Source of the DNA: Psychrobacillus sp. INOP01
GTDB taxonomy: Bacteria; Bacillota; Bacilli; Bacillales_A; Planococcaceae
Length of the DNA: 64,000 bases
Assembly: GCF_018140925.1 (NCBI RefSeq)
Contig: NZ_CP073315.1
Coordinates: 2,852,001-2,916,000, forward strand
Reading direction: 5' to 3'
The notes under the pieces are model-generated. The model saw only the letters and a list, made by a program, of their open reading frames with translations, was not told the DNA's origin and made no database searches. Of this stretch, positions 37,653 to 52,863 are shown one piece after another. The position numbers were made by a program, and so were the translations under genes. Numbering within the stretch: the stretch's first letter is position 1; every line of letters starts with the position of its first letter.

Positions 37653-38888
37653 GTGGAGAAAATTTTATCACAAGATCCAGCAGTATATGAGGCAATGTTA
37701 GCAGAGAAAAAGCGTCAACAATCCAATATCGAGTTAATCGCATCAGAAAACTTCGTATCAGAGGCTGTAATGGAAGCGCAAGGCTCTGTATTAACCAATA
37801 AATATGCAGAAGGTTACCCTGGTAAACGTTACTATGGTGGCTGTGAGCATGTAGATGTAGTGGAAAATATTGCACGCGATCGTTTGAAAGAAATTTTTGG
37901 TGCTGAACATGCCAATGTGCAACCACATTCAGGTTCTCAAGCTAATATGGCAGTTTACATGACTGCACTACAACCTGGTGACACAATACTAGGGATGAAT
38001 TTGTCTCATGGTGGACATTTAACGCATGGTTCTCCTGTCAATTTTAGTGGAATTCAATATAACTTTATCGAGTACGGTGTTAACAAAGAAACGGAACTAA
38101 TCGATTATGAAGAAGTTCGTAGAATTGCAATAGAGCACAAGCCGAAAATGATTGTTGCTGGAGCAAGTGCATATTCACGTACAATTGACTTCGCTAAATT
38201 CCGTGAAATCGCAGATGAAGTTGGCGCATACCTATTTGTAGATATGGCTCATATCGCAGGCTTAGTAGCTGCTGGTCTTCATCCTAACCCGGTACCACAT
38301 GCTCATTTTGTAACATCTACAACACATAAAACATTACGTGGGCCACGTGGTGGATTAATCTTAACGACAGAAGAGTTCGCGAAGAAAATTGATAAAACAA
38401 TTTTCCCGGGAATTCAAGGTGGTCCATTAATGCACGTAATCGCAGCTAAAGCTGTAGCATTTGGTGAAGCTCAAAAACCAGAATTTAAAGAGTACCAAGC
38501 ACAAGTAATTGCCAATGCTAAAGCTTTAGCAGACAGTCTAACTGCAGAAGGAATCCGTATCGTTTCTGGCGGTACAGATAATCACGTTATGCTATTAGAC
38601 GTATCTGCTCTTGAGCTAACTGGTAAAGTAGCGGAGCATGTCCTTGATGAGGTCGGGATTACTGTCAATAAAAACACAATCCCATTTGATACAGCTAGTC
38701 CATTCATCACTTCAGGTGTCCGCATTGGTACGCCGGCTGTTACATCTCGTGGATTTAAAGAAGCAGAAATGAAAGAAATCGCATCTATCATTGCAAAACT
38801 ATTAAAAAATACCGATGATGCAGAAGTACTAAAAGAAGCAAAAGAAAGAGTTGCAACATTAACAAGCAACTTCCCACTATACGTATAA
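37653..38888 (+). CDS. glyA: Serine hydroxymethyltransferase
   Basis: PLP enzyme converting serine and tetrahydrofolate to glycine and methylene-THF. The PLP lysine is K226 in [39 protein letters not shown] and [18 protein letters not shown] are family hallmarks. GTG 37653 is chosen because GAGGAGG (37639-37645) sits 7 nt upstream; an in-frame ATG at 37629 has no such site. 411 aa, normal length. Confidence 0.97.
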   Translation: MEKILSQDPAVYEAMLAEKKRQQSNIELIASENFVSEAVMEAQGSVLTNKYAEGYPGKRYYGGCEHVDVVENIARDRLKEIFGAEHANVQPHSGSQANMAVYMTALQPGDTILGMNLSHGGHLTHGSPVNFSGIQYNFIEYGVNKETELIDYEEVRRIAIEHKPKMIVAGASAYSRTIDFAKFREIADEVGAYLFVDMAHIAGLVAAGLHPNPVPHAHFVTSTTHKTLRGPRGGLILTTEEFAKKIDKTIFPGIQGGPLMHVIAAKAVAFGEAQKPEFKEYQAQVIANAKALADSLTAEGIRIVSGGTDNHVMLLDVSALELTGKVAEHVLDEVGITVNKNTIPFDTASPFITSGVRIGTPAVTSRGFKEAEMKEIASIIAKLLKNTDDAEVLKEAKERVATLTSNFPLYV

Positions 38889-38901
38889 TATAAGATATAT
38901 G

Positions 38902-38939
38902 AAAGCCAGCTACTTCACTAACGGTAGCTGGCTTTTTTT
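38902..38939 (+). terminator. Rho-independent terminator of glyA
   Basis: Perfect 12-bp stem AAAGCCAGCTAC / GTAGCTGGCTTT (38902-38935) with a 10-nt loop and T run. Confidence 0.93.
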
Positions 38940-38997
38940 GCTCTATGGATCGAAACAATTGAATTTCCCTATGAAAATGCACTAGCAGAGAAATAAT

Positions 38998-39022
38998 ACT
39001 GCTGATTTCCGTTTCAGGTGGA
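38998..39022 (+). repeat. Dispersed repeat family B, short copy
   Basis: CTGATTTCCGTTTCAGGTGG followed by AATTTC; the CGCTTTCC half of the element is absent. Same core as at 29494 and 21112. Confidence 0.55.
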
Positions 39023-39132
39023 ATTTCATTATCAAAACTATTTTACTTGCGCCCATTAGGATTTTACTTACTCTCGATGGAGATTTACTTGTGGAACGGA
39101 AGTTAATTACAAATGCCACTACCTAGTAATTA

Positions 39133-39660
39133 TAGAAAGAGATTTCTTTTGACCGGAGATTTGTAGGGTGTGCGCCTTCCAAGCCGCAAGAGAGCGAAGA
39201 ATGAGACTTCAAAAGGGATGAAGAAGCGATAGCGACACATCCTTGATGGCTCATGCGCAGCGTGCGGCAGCGCACATCCGAGTAGAATGTGTCGTTAAGG
39301 AGAGACTTCATTATCAAACCATTTACTTGCGAAAGAGAAAATTTTACCAGATTCTCTAATTTATATAGCACTAAGCAAATGATTCGTAATTTTAGAAAGA
39401 GATTTCTTCTGACCAGCGATTTATATGATGTGCGCCTTCCAAGCCGCAAGAGAGCGAAGAATGAGACTTCAAAAGGGATGAAGAAGCGATAGCGACACAT
39501 CCTTGGAGGCTCATGCGCAGCGTGCGGCAGCGCACATCTGGGTAAAAAGTGTCTCTAAGGAGAGTTCATTATCATAACGCTTTAATTACGAAAGAGATTT
39601 CTTCAGACCGGTAGCGCATATCCGTATAGAAAGTATCGATAAGGAGAGACTACACTATCG
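39133..39660 (+). repeat. Dispersed repeat family A, three tandem copies (third internally deleted)
   Basis: Units begin TAGAAAGAGATTTCTT at 39133 and 39393 and CGAAAGAGATTTCTT at 39590, and each ends with AAGGAGAGA..TTCATTATC or ACACTATCG. The first two share a nearly identical ~110-bp core (39170-39279 and 39430-39539, from TGTGCGCCTTCC to CAGCGCACATC). The third lacks most of that core. An inverted single copy lies at 20834-20946. The core contains inverted repeats such as TGCGCAGCGTGCGGCAGCGCA but no terminator or conserved gene. The 38889-39812 gap has no supported CDS. Confidence 0.8.
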
Positions 39661-39731
39661 TAGCTATTTATTGCTCCCTAAATGATGATTTACAAACCAA
39701 TGTCCTTGGAACAAATAGACGCAATATTAAA

Positions 39732-39773
39732 AACGTAGGATTACTGTTTGTATCCTGCGTTTTTTGGTATAAT
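39732..39773 (+). promoter_or_regulatory. Terminator-like hairpin followed by extended -10 of upp
   Basis: AACGTAGGAT (39732-39741) pairs with ATCCTGCGTT (39752-39761), one G-T pair, followed by six Ts. Immediately downstream TGGTATAAT (39765-39773) is an extended -10, 40 bp before the upp start. Confidence 0.65.
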
Positions 39774-39779
39774 TAATAG

Positions 39780-40442
<663 letters not shown>

Positions 40443-40460
40443 AAGGAGTGTTTGTATTTC

Positions 40461-41582
40461 ATGCGTAAATTTAAAGTAATGACGATTTTTGGTACGAGAC
40501 CAGAGGCGATTAAAATGGCCCCGCTTGTCTTAGAACTTCAAAAACATCCCGAACAGATTGAATCGCTGGTAACGGTGACTGCTCAACATCGTCAAATGCT
40601 TGATCAAGTATTGGATACATTTAACATAAAACCAGATTACGACTTAAATATGATGAAAGACCGTCAAACATTAGTAGATATAACGACTAGAGCTCTTGAA
40701 GGTTTAGATAAAGTGATGAAAGAAGCTAAACCTGACATTGTACTTGTTCATGGAGATACTTCAACTACTTTTGTGGCAAGTTTAGCAGCATTCTATAACC
40801 AAATTGCTATTGGTCATGTAGAAGCAGGATTACGCACATGGAATAAGTTTTCACCTTTTCCTGAAGAAATGAACCGACAGCTTACTGGAGTAATGGCAGA
40901 TATTCATTTTGCTCCTACTGTAAAATCGGAGAAAAATCTATTAGAAGAGAACAAGCAAAAAGACACTATTTTTGTTACTGGAAATACTGCTATTGATGCT
41001 TTGAAAACGACAGTAAAAGACGATTATACTCATCCTATCTTAGAGCAACTTAAAGGAAGTAGAATTATCTTATTAACTGCGCATCGACGAGAGAACTTAG
41101 GCGAACCAATGCGGAATATGTTCCGTGCCATTAACAGATTGCTTATGGAACATAAAGATGTACAAGTAGTTTATCCAGTTCACATGAATCCAGCAGTTAG
41201 GGAAATTGCCAATGAAATATTAGGAGATAATGAACGTATTCATTTAATAGAACCATTAGAAGTTCTAGATTTCCATAACTTCGCTGCACGTTCTCATATA
41301 ATATTGACTGATTCTGGTGGTGTACAAGAAGAAGCTCCTTCACTAGGAAAACCAGTTATTGTTCTTCGAGATACTACGGAACGTCCAGAAGGTATAGAAG
41401 CTGGTACTTTGAAACTTGCCGGTACAGAAGAAGAAACAATCTACCAATTAACAAATGAATTGCTATCTGATGAAGTAGCGTATCACACGATGTCTAAAGC
41501 AAGTAATCCTTATGGAGATGGTAAGGCTTCACAAAGAATAGTTGAAATTTTAATAAACTTCCTTCAAAAAGAAGAAAAATAA
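40461..41582 (+). CDS. mnaA: UDP-N-acetylglucosamine 2-epimerase (non-hydrolysing)
   Basis: Interconverts UDP-GlcNAc and UDP-ManNAc for teichoic acid linkage units and other wall glycans. Signature blocks are FGTRPEAIKMAPLVLEL, VHGDTSTTFVASLAAFYN, HVEAGLRTWNKFSPFPEE and LTDSGGVQEEAPSLGKPV. ATG 40461 is preferred over TTG 40452, which is too close to AAGGAG at 40443-40448. 373 aa. An upp-mnaA-atp arrangement is known in several Bacillales. Confidence 0.95.
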   Translation: MRKFKVMTIFGTRPEAIKMAPLVLELQKHPEQIESLVTVTAQHRQMLDQVLDTFNIKPDYDLNMMKDRQTLVDITTRALEGLDKVMKEAKPDIVLVHGDTSTTFVASLAAFYNQIAIGHVEAGLRTWNKFSPFPEEMNRQLTGVMADIHFAPTVKSEKNLLEENKQKDTIFVTGNTAIDALKTTVKDDYTHPILEQLKGSRIILLTAHRRENLGEPMRNMFRAINRLLMEHKDVQVVYPVHMNPAVREIANEILGDNERIHLIEPLEVLDFHNFAARSHIILTDSGGVQEEAPSLGKPVIVLRDTTERPEGIEAGTLKLAGTEEETIYQLTNELLSDEVAYHTMSKASNPYGDGKASQRIVEILINFLQKEEK

Positions 41583-41639
41583 AATTTGTCGATAAAATGT
41601 CGGAAAGTTTGAGTTTCCTAAGTTTTTCGCTATAAGCAA

Positions 41640-41668
41640 TTGACATCATTTTGCCCCTATTGTATGCT
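41640..41668 (+). promoter_or_regulatory. atp operon promoter
   Basis: TTGACA (41640-41645), a 17-nt spacer and TATGCT (41663-41668). Transcription from here gives a leader of about 315 nt before atpI. Confidence 0.8.
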
Positions 41669-41675
41669 TACAAAG

Positions 41676-41990
41676 GATAATCATGATAGGGGTTTCATGC
41701 TTGAAACACTTGTCAGATTAACTTTCTACTAGATTCACAGTTTTTACTTAATAAGGAAAAAATGTGAGGATTCTTTTTACGTCATTATAGACGTCCTATT
41801 AAAGGGAAAGCATTTTATTCTGCGATTCTCTCACAGCTTACCGGTTCAACTTCATTCATAGGGATGTGAATGGATGTAATATTAGAACCACTCCAGTATT
41901 ACCAGTGATATGCCTACATGTTGACTCCAACGTAACATGCGGGTAGCAATTACTACCATTCGAAAATATGATTCAGGAGATTAACGATCA
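41676..41990 (+). other. Long structured atp operon leader
   Basis: No gene is seen between the promoter and atpI. The leader contains several potential stems: GTTTCA/TGAAAC near 41692-41707, GTAATA/TATTAC near 41875-41901, CATGTT/AACATG around 41918-41940, and GGTAG/CTACC (41942-41957). There is no T-run terminator. It may influence translation or stability of the atp transcript; I recognise no known riboswitch. Confidence 0.45.
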
Positions 41991-42365
41991 ATGCTAGAAA
42001 TGCAACGTATATTTACGAGGCAAAAAAAGTACATATATTTTTTGCTCGCAGCATGTGCACTAGGTTGGGGTTTTACGCCTTATCCGACAATTTTTGCAGG
42101 CTTGGCACTTGGTTCTTTATTTGGTCTGTATAATTTCTGGATTCTAGTCCGTAGAATGGAGAAATTTGATCGTGTACTTGAGAGTGGAAAAGGACGAGCA
42201 GGTTTAGGTACAACATTTCGATTTGCATCGGGTGTTGCAGCCGTTGCAATTGCACTTGCCCTTCCAGAGTATATTCATCTTATCAGTACAGTTATCGGAT
42301 TAATGATTCCCTATGTTTTACTTGTTGTAGAACGTATTATGTTTCATGTAAAAAATCAGCAATGA
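41991..42365 (+). CDS. atpI: ATP synthase subunit I (AtpI)
   Basis: Small membrane protein that assists assembly of the c-ring or Mg uptake. 124 aa with four hydrophobic helices (about 15-31, 34-52, 70-90, 95-115). Identified by size, topology and position as first gene of the atp operon; sequence conservation in this family is low. AGGAGA at 41972-41977 lies a little far (13 nt) from ATG 41991; ATG 42000 is an alternative. Confidence 0.85.
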   Translation: MLEMQRIFTRQKKYIYFLLAACALGWGFTPYPTIFAGLALGSLFGLYNFWILVRRMEKFDRVLESGKGRAGLGTTFRFASGVAAVAIALALPEYIHLISTVIGLMIPYVLLVVERIMFHVKNQQ

Positions 42366-42373
42366 GAATGTGA

Positions 42374-43105
<732 letters not shown>

Positions 43106-43125
43106 TATACTGTTTAGATTCTTAA

Positions 43126-43392
<267 letters not shown>

Positions 43393-43534
43393 TAAGTACA
43401 TTTAAGTCTAAATGGCGGGTCTTAATCCGCCATTCTCTTTATGAATAACACAACATATGAACTAGAAAACAATGATCACTATTAAATAATAGAAGCAAGA
43501 TCTCTTATTAGCGTTTGAAAGGAGTGAAACAATC

Positions 43535-44059
43535 GTGTCTTTTGATTACCTTGTACTTGGTGCTAGTGGCCATGATGGGTTGAATACTTTGGATATTTTA
43601 GCTACATTATTCTTCTTCATCTTACTTATGGTTCTATTGAAGAAAGTAGCTTGGGGTCCACTTATGGGGATTATGATCCAACGTGAAGAGTTAATCGCAA
43701 GTGAAATCGCAGCAGCTGAAAATAGTCGCCAAGAATCACAGCGTTTACTTGAAGAACAACGTGACTTACTTAAAGAAGCACGTACGGAAGCTTTAGCGAT
43801 TGTAGAAAATGCGAAAAAGCAAGGCGATGCATCTCGTGAGGAAATTATCACAACTGCTCGTTCTGAAGCTATCCGTTTGAAAGAATCTGCTATCCGTGAA
43901 ATTGATACAGAAAAAGAAAGAGCGATTGCAGCGGTACGAGAAGAAGTCGTTTCACTTTCAGTACTTGCAGCGTCGAAAGTTCTTGGAAAAGAAGTTTCGG
44001 AAGAAGATAATCGTGCGCTAATCGAGGCAACGATTGCGAAGGCAGGCGAGGTTAAGTGA
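43535..44059 (+). CDS. atpF: ATP synthase Fo subunit b
   Basis: Peripheral stalk subunit: one N-terminal transmembrane helix (about 24-42, [20 protein letters not shown]) and a long charged coiled coil. 174 aa. GTG 43535 follows GAAAGGAGTG. The TGA stop is part of the GTGA overlap with atpH. Confidence 0.96.
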   Translation: MSFDYLVLGASGHDGLNTLDILATLFFFILLMVLLKKVAWGPLMGIMIQREELIASEIAAAENSRQESQRLLEEQRDLLKEARTEALAIVENAKKQGDASREEIITTARSEAIRLKESAIREIDTEKERAIAAVREEVVSLSVLAASKVLGKEVSEEDNRALIEATIAKAGEVK

Positions 44060-44592
44060 GTAATTCAACTGTAGCTAAGCGTTATGCAATCTCTTTGTTC
44101 GAATTGGCAACAAAAAAAAATGAAGTACAAGCAGTCGAAAATGATTTACGTGAACTTAAAGTTGTTTGGAATGGTAACAAAGATGTGAAAACTTTATTCA
44201 CTTCTCCGAAGTTATCTCTAGACAAGAAAAAAGAGTTAATACGTCAAATCTTTGCAAATGCGAACCCAATTGTTATCAATACACTTCTAGTGCTTATTGA
44301 TAAGAAGAGATTAGCAGAAGTATCCGACATTATTTCTGAATTTATGATCCTTTCGAATGAAGCACAAGGTGTTGCTGAAGCGAAAGTATATACTACACGT
44401 GCACTTACAGAAGATGAACGTGCAAACGTATCGTCTGCATTTGCTAAAAACGTAGGTAAACAAGCTTTAAATATTCAAAACATCGTGGATCCATCTATTA
44501 TAGGTGGAATACGTGTTCAAATCGGAAACCGCATTTACGATAGCACTCTAAGCACAAAATTAGATCGCTTAAAACGTAACTTGATCGGTTAA
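44056..44592 (+). CDS. atpH: ATP synthase F1 subunit delta
   Basis: Connects the F1 head to the b-subunit stalk. 178 aa with [13 protein letters not shown] at the N-terminus and the C-terminal signature [23 protein letters not shown] start overlapping the atpF stop. Confidence 0.96.
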   Translation: MSNSTVAKRYAISLFELATKKNEVQAVENDLRELKVVWNGNKDVKTLFTSPKLSLDKKKELIRQIFANANPIVINTLLVLIDKKRLAEVSDIISEFMILSNEAQGVAEAKVYTTRALTEDERANVSSAFAKNVGKQALNIQNIVDPSIIGGIRVQIGNRIYDSTLSTKLDRLKRNLIG

Positions 44593-44607
44593 TATTATGA
44601 ATTATGA

Positions 44608-46128
<1,521 letters not shown>

Positions 46129-46145
46129 TTTCTTTGTCTAAGTGA

Positions 46146-47033
<888 letters not shown>

Positions 47034-47043
47034 TTTAAGATAG

Positions 47044-48483
<1,440 letters not shown>

Positions 48484-48486
48484 TAA

Positions 48487-48912
<426 letters not shown>

Positions 48913-49023
48913 GCTTATTTCTTTATGTGGGATGGGCAGTTAGCCTATGAGAGTACACAAAACATAGGTTAGCCTCCCTACATATTTCTAAGCTAAATGC
49001 CTAGGTGAATTTGATTTAAATGT

Positions 49024-49058
49024 AGCGGGCAGAATAATTTAATTCTGTCTGCTTTTTT
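49024..49058 (+). terminator. Rho-independent terminator of the atp operon
   Basis: AGCGGGCAGAAT (49024-49035) pairs with ATTCTGTCTGCT (49042-49053), two G-T pairs, followed by TTTTT. A second stem without T run lies upstream (about 48929-48985). Confidence 0.85.
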
Positions 49059-49086
49059 ACTATTGCCTAAAATAGGAGGACTATAA

Positions 49087-49323
49087 ATGGGATTATTAAG
49101 TAGTGAACAAGCAGTAATTGCTATACTAGCAAATATCTTTTTTATTGGAATATCTTTCTATGCGTTACAGGCATTAATGATGGATAAGATAATAAAGAAA
49201 AATCGTGTATTTCAAGCACAACTATTTTATATTTTAACTAGTATAGCGATTGGCTCTATCGTCGCAAATTTTTTCTTGAATTTAACAAGTTGGTCAAACC
49301 AGCTTCCATTTTTATTCGAATAA
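49087..49323 (+). CDS. ywzB: DUF1146 membrane protein YwzB
   Basis: 78-aa protein with two transmembrane helices (about 8-32 and 45-65), found directly after atpC in Bacillales. Function unknown. The neighbour ywmB, which in B. subtilis lies between this gene and murAA, is not seen here; the 318-bp gap to murA1 holds only a hairpin and AT-rich DNA. TAGGAGGAC precedes ATG 49087. Confidence 0.88.
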   Translation: MGLLSSEQAVIAILANIFFIGISFYALQALMMDKIIKKNRVFQAQLFYILTSIAIGSIVANFFLNLTSWSNQLPFLFE

Positions 49324-49334
49324 AAAGATCCTAT

Positions 49335-49371
49335 ATGCTCATGCAAATTATGGGAAAGTTTGTATGAGCAT
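49335..49371 (+). other. Hairpin downstream of ywzB
   Basis: ATGCTCATGCAAA (49335-49347) pairs with TTTGTATGAGCAT (49359-49371), 13 bp with one G-T pair. No T run follows, so it may be a weak terminator or processing stem. A TATAAT at 49476-49481 without a good -35 could be part of a murA1 promoter. Nothing else is supported between 49324 and 49641. Confidence 0.5.
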
Positions 49372-49641
49372 GTAGAATCTTCACATATTTCCTGGGAAAT
49401 TTTTTGTGAATTAGGTTTACCCGTTTGTGCTATGGGTATTTTAAAATTATCTACACGAAAAGGCTGGGTAATACGTATAATAGAACAAGAAAAATAAAGG
49501 AAAAGGTCAAAAATAGTGTTTTAGATGCTTGTATGTAGTCGAATTACATTGTATGATGAATATTGTTTTGAATACCTAAAATTGACATCATACGTATTCT
49601 TTTATATAAAGCAAATGGATAATGAACGCGGAGGGAAAGTA

Positions 49642-50937
49642 GTGGACAAAATCGTTGTTAAAGGTGGCCAAACGTTAAACGGGAAAGTACGAGTAGAAGG
49701 TGCAAAAAATGCAGTACTACCAGTATTAGCTGCAGCTCTACTTGCTACTAAAGGCAAAAACGTTATTAAGGATGTACCGACACTTGCAGATGTTTTGACA
49801 ATAAATGAAGTATTGAAAAGTTTAAATACAGAAGTTAGTTATAACCCGGAAAAGAATGAAGTAATCATTGATTCGCAAAAGAAACTATCTAGTGAAGCCC
49901 AATTTGAGTATGTGCGTAAAATGCGCGCATCTATACTTGTAATGGGTCCAATTTTAGCGAGAAATGGGTTTGCTCGTGTAGCACTTCCTGGCGGTTGTGC
50001 AATAGGCTCACGTCCGATTGATCAACATTTAAAAGGTTTCGAAGCAATGGGTGCAGTAATATCATTTGGACATGGATTTGTTGAAGCAACTACAAATGGA
50101 CGTCTAAAAGGTGCCAAAATTTATTTGGATGTTCCTAGCGTAGGTGCAACGGAAAATATTATGACTGCTGCGGCATTAGCGGAAGGTACAACAATTATCG
50201 AAAATGCTGCTAAAGAACCGGAAATTGTCGATTTAGCTAACTTTATCAACGAAATGGGTGGATTGGTAAAAGGTGCAGGAACCGACACTATTCGCATTGA
50301 AGGTGTGCAGGAACTACACGGCACAGAACACCATATCATACCAGATCGTATCGAAGCGGGAACATTCATGGTCGCTGCTGCAATAACAAAGGGTAATGTG
50401 CTCATTGAAAATGCAGTACCTGAACATATGACAGCACTTATATCTAAAATGCAAGAAATGGGCATTGAAATTACCGAAGAGGAACATGGTCTTCGTGTAC
50501 GCTCTGAAGGAAATTTAAAATCAGTTGACATCAAAACGATGCCACACCCAGGTTTCCCAACAGATATGCAATCTCAAATGATGGCGTTAATGATGACTGC
50601 TCATGGAACTGGCATTATAACAGAAACAGTATTCGAAAATCGCTTCATGCACGTGGAAGAATTCCGCAGAATGAATGGTAACATGAAAATCGAAGGACGT
50701 TCTGTCATTATGGAGTCTCCATCTGACCTACAAGGTGCAGAAGTTGCAGCAACCGACCTTAGAGCGGCAGCAGCACTTATTATTGCAGGATTAGTCGCTG
50801 AAGGAATCACTCGTGTTACGGAGCTCTACCACCTTGATAGAGGATATGTCGATTTTGACAAAAAATTGGCAGCATTGGGCGCAGACATCGAACGTATTGG
50901 TAGCGAATCAGCTGAGAAAAAAATGCAATTGATATAA
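49642..50937 (+). CDS. murAA: UDP-N-acetylglucosamine 1-carboxyvinyltransferase 1 (MurA1)
   Basis: Main MurA of peptidoglycan synthesis by position (after ywzB, before spoIID, as B. subtilis murAA). The catalytic cysteine is C119 in [32 protein letters not shown] is the N-terminal signature. GTG 49642 is chosen because CGGAGGGAAA precedes it; the longer frame from 49525 adds non-homologous residues. 431 aa. It is paralogous to the enzyme at 24144. Confidence 0.95.
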   Translation: MDKIVVKGGQTLNGKVRVEGAKNAVLPVLAAALLATKGKNVIKDVPTLADVLTINEVLKSLNTEVSYNPEKNEVIIDSQKKLSSEAQFEYVRKMRASILVMGPILARNGFARVALPGGCAIGSRPIDQHLKGFEAMGAVISFGHGFVEATTNGRLKGAKIYLDVPSVGATENIMTAAALAEGTTIIENAAKEPEIVDLANFINEMGGLVKGAGTDTIRIEGVQELHGTEHHIIPDRIEAGTFMVAAAITKGNVLIENAVPEHMTALISKMQEMGIEITEEEHGLRVRSEGNLKSVDIKTMPHPGFPTDMQSQMMALMMTAHGTGIITETVFENRFMHVEEFRRMNGNMKIEGRSVIMESPSDLQGAEVAATDLRAAAALIIAGLVAEGITRVTELYHLDRGYVDFDKKLAALGADIERIGSESAEKKMQLI

Positions 50938-50947
50938 CACTATATGT

Positions 50948-50984
50948 AAAGCACTACGCATGTATACATGTGTAGTGCTTTTTC
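50948..50984 (+). terminator. Rho-independent terminator of murA1
   Basis: AAAGCACTAC (50948-50957) pairs with GTAGTGCTTT (50972-50981), with the palindrome ATGTATACAT between them, then TTTT. Confidence 0.9.
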
Positions 50985-51002
50985 GTGTATGTTATTGGGG
51001 TG

Positions 51003-51058
51003 CTCTCATATAACACAAGTACTCTCTCTCATAGGATAGATTTGCTATCGTATAACCT
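51003..51058. repeat. 21-nt-period CTCTC repeat, copy 3
   Basis: CTCTCATAT at 51003, CTCTCATAGG at 51026 and CTATCGTATAACCT at 51045; first to third are 42 nt apart, that is two 21-nt units with an offset middle. TATCGTATAACCT matches TATCGCATAACCT at 6789. Confidence 0.6.
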
Positions 51059-51159
51059 CAAATCACCATTGAAGGATGCTTGTTATTGATCAAAATTCAA
51101 TTAGTAGTTTGATATTTAATAGAATCATTAGTCTCTCCATACGAGCATATAGTAATTCT

Positions 51160-52101
51160 ATGAAACAAAACATACTCTTTATAATCTTATGCGTAGCCCT
51201 CTTGTTTTTGCCCTTTTTATTAATAAAAGAGAAACCAAAAGAAGAAACAGTACCATCGCCAACATCAGAACTCGAAATTGCTTGTCCAATACTAATCGAA
51301 GTGAAAGGGGTTAAGGAGAAAATTCCTCTAGAAAGTTATGTACTTGGAGTTGTGGCTGCTGAAATGCCGGTAACTTTTCATGAAGAGGCATTAAAGGCTC
51401 AATCTATAGCGGCAAGGACATATGTGCTAAGAGATACGAATTATGGACAAAAAACAATCGATCCAACAGTATTGAAACAGGTCTATGCTAGTGAATCAGA
51501 TCGAAAGAAAAAGTGGGGGGCCTCCTTCCAACAATATGAGGACAAGCTAAAGAAGGTTATCGCTGCGACAGAGGGAGAAATTATCGTCTATAAAGATCAA
51601 CTAATCACAGCGATGTTCTTTTCTTCCAGCAACGGTCAAACGGAAAGTGCTGAAAATTATAGCGGAAATGTGATTCCTTACTTAGTATCTGTACCAAGTA
51701 AATCAGAGGAAATATATGCTCCAAATAGGACAAAGCAGTTTGAATTTACACATGGAGAATGGTCGAAAGCCTTTAATATGAAATGGAATTCTAACATACC
51801 TAAAACCTTCAAAGTACGAAAGACTGATACGAACCGAGTGGAATCAATCCAAATGGATGGAAAGTCGTGGACAGGCCGTGAAGTTCGAACACTTTTAGGT
51901 CTACCATCTACTGATTTCACCATAACGTTTCAATCTGATAAAGTAGTAGTTGATACGGTTGGATATGGTCACGGGGTAGGGATGAGTCAGTACGGCGCGG
52001 AGGTACTTGCCAATGATTCCGTATTGGCAGTCGATATTTTACTTCACTACTATAAAGGTACAGAAATAAAAAAATTTTCACCATGTTTAAAATCTCCTTG
52101 A
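51160..52101 (+). CDS. spoIID: Stage II sporulation protein D (lytic transglycosylase)
   Basis: Membrane-anchored peptidoglycan lytic enzyme of the engulfment DMP machine. An N-terminal transmembrane helix (residues ~4-22) is followed by the SpoIID/LytB domain with VVAAEMPVTFHEEALKAQSI (catalytic Glu) and AARTYVL. The terminal GYGHGVGMSQYGAEVLA is diagnostic. ATG 51160 is the best start by homology but lacks a clear ribosome binding site; an ATG at 51076 would add 28 unrelated residues. 313 aa. Confidence 0.93.
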   Translation: MKQNILFIILCVALLFLPFLLIKEKPKEETVPSPTSELEIACPILIEVKGVKEKIPLESYVLGVVAAEMPVTFHEEALKAQSIAARTYVLRDTNYGQKTIDPTVLKQVYASESDRKKKWGASFQQYEDKLKKVIAATEGEIIVYKDQLITAMFFSSSNGQTESAENYSGNVIPYLVSVPSKSEEIYAPNRTKQFEFTHGEWSKAFNMKWNSNIPKTFKVRKTDTNRVESIQMDGKSWTGREVRTLLGLPSTDFTITFQSDKVVVDTVGYGHGVGMSQYGAEVLANDSVLAVDILLHYYKGTEIKKFSPCLKSP

Positions 52102-52132
52102 TTTGCAAACAATGCAAATAGAGGTGATGAAA

Positions 52133-52795
52133 ATGAGAGAAGAACAAAAGAACAATACTTCTCAGAAGAAGAATAATAACCCGAAAAAGCCGTGGTTTTG
52201 GCCACTAATTTATGCAGGTTTTTCGGTAGCTTTTGTAGGAATGATTTGGGGCTACAATGTTTATGTCAGTGATGATTCAGCAAAGGATTCAGAATGGACA
52301 GATGCAAGTAAAGACCCCGATTCAGTATCGATTGAAACAAATGCCCAAGCAGAATCGATGAAATACCCTTTTAAAGAGGCTCTGCATGATAGCGTTGAAA
52401 TCGTACAGCACTATTACGATATGGAAGCAGATGAGTCGACTCGTGAAAAGTCGATACTCGTATTCGATCATAGTTATGTGATGAATACAGGTGTATCTCT
52501 ATCTATAAATAGTGAGCCATTTGAAGTAGTTGCAGCAATGAGTGGAAAAGTAGAGGAAGTCAATTTAGATCCATTTGTTGGAGATGAAATCGTCTTGTCA
52601 CATGCAAATGGTATGGTAACCAAATATCGCTCTGTCACTGGTATTCTAGTAAAAGCTGGAGACGTTGTAGAACAAGGAGACTCTCTTGCAACGGCAGCTG
52701 AAAATGAATGGAACCCAACTGCTGGTGTCCATCTACATTTTGAAGTACTGCAAGATGGCGTTTTAGTAAATCCAGAGACCTTACTAGCTTTTTAA
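52133..52795 (+). CDS. spoIIQ: Stage II sporulation protein Q (degenerate LytM/M23 domain)
   Basis: Forespore membrane protein that pairs with SpoIIIAH across the septum. Cytoplasmic N-tail, transmembrane helix (about 21-42), then an M23-like domain ending in AGVHLHFEVLQDG. The first metal-binding HxxxD is replaced (MNTGVSLSI has Asn and Ser), so the domain should be non-catalytic, as in Bacillus SpoIIQ. ATG 52133 is chosen because GAGGTGA (52121-52127) precedes it. 220 aa. Position between spoIID and spoIIID is conserved. Confidence 0.92.
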   Translation: MREEQKNNTSQKKNNNPKKPWFWPLIYAGFSVAFVGMIWGYNVYVSDDSAKDSEWTDASKDPDSVSIETNAQAESMKYPFKEALHDSVEIVQHYYDMEADESTREKSILVFDHSYVMNTGVSLSINSEPFEVVAAMSGKVEEVNLDPFVGDEIVLSHANGMVTKYRSVTGILVKAGDVVEQGDSLATAAENEWNPTAGVHLHFEVLQDGVLVNPETLLAF

Positions 52796-52797
52796 TT

Positions 52798-52825
52798 CAT
52801 AATAGCTAAGACGTATGCATAAATT
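52798..52825 (+). promoter_or_regulatory. Candidate sigma-E promoter of spoIIID
   Basis: CATAATA (52798-52804) and CATAAATT (52818-52825), 13 nt apart, resemble the sigma-E -35 and CATACAnT -10. B. subtilis spoIIID is sigma-E controlled. The match is imperfect. Confidence 0.35.
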
Positions 52826-52863
52826 GATGGAAAGTGTTCCTTTACTAACGAAAGGAAGAGTTA

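Noticed and set aside
39123-39500. 125-aa minus-strand open frame
   Set aside because: It covers tandem family A repeats; the apparent protein is itself a repeated translation of the element.
52101-52119. ATTTGCA..TGCAAAT palindrome before spoIIQ, similar to the stem core at 34057-34082
   Set aside because: The shared word is short and AT-rich; one copy is part of a terminator-like stem, so a common regulator is not supported.
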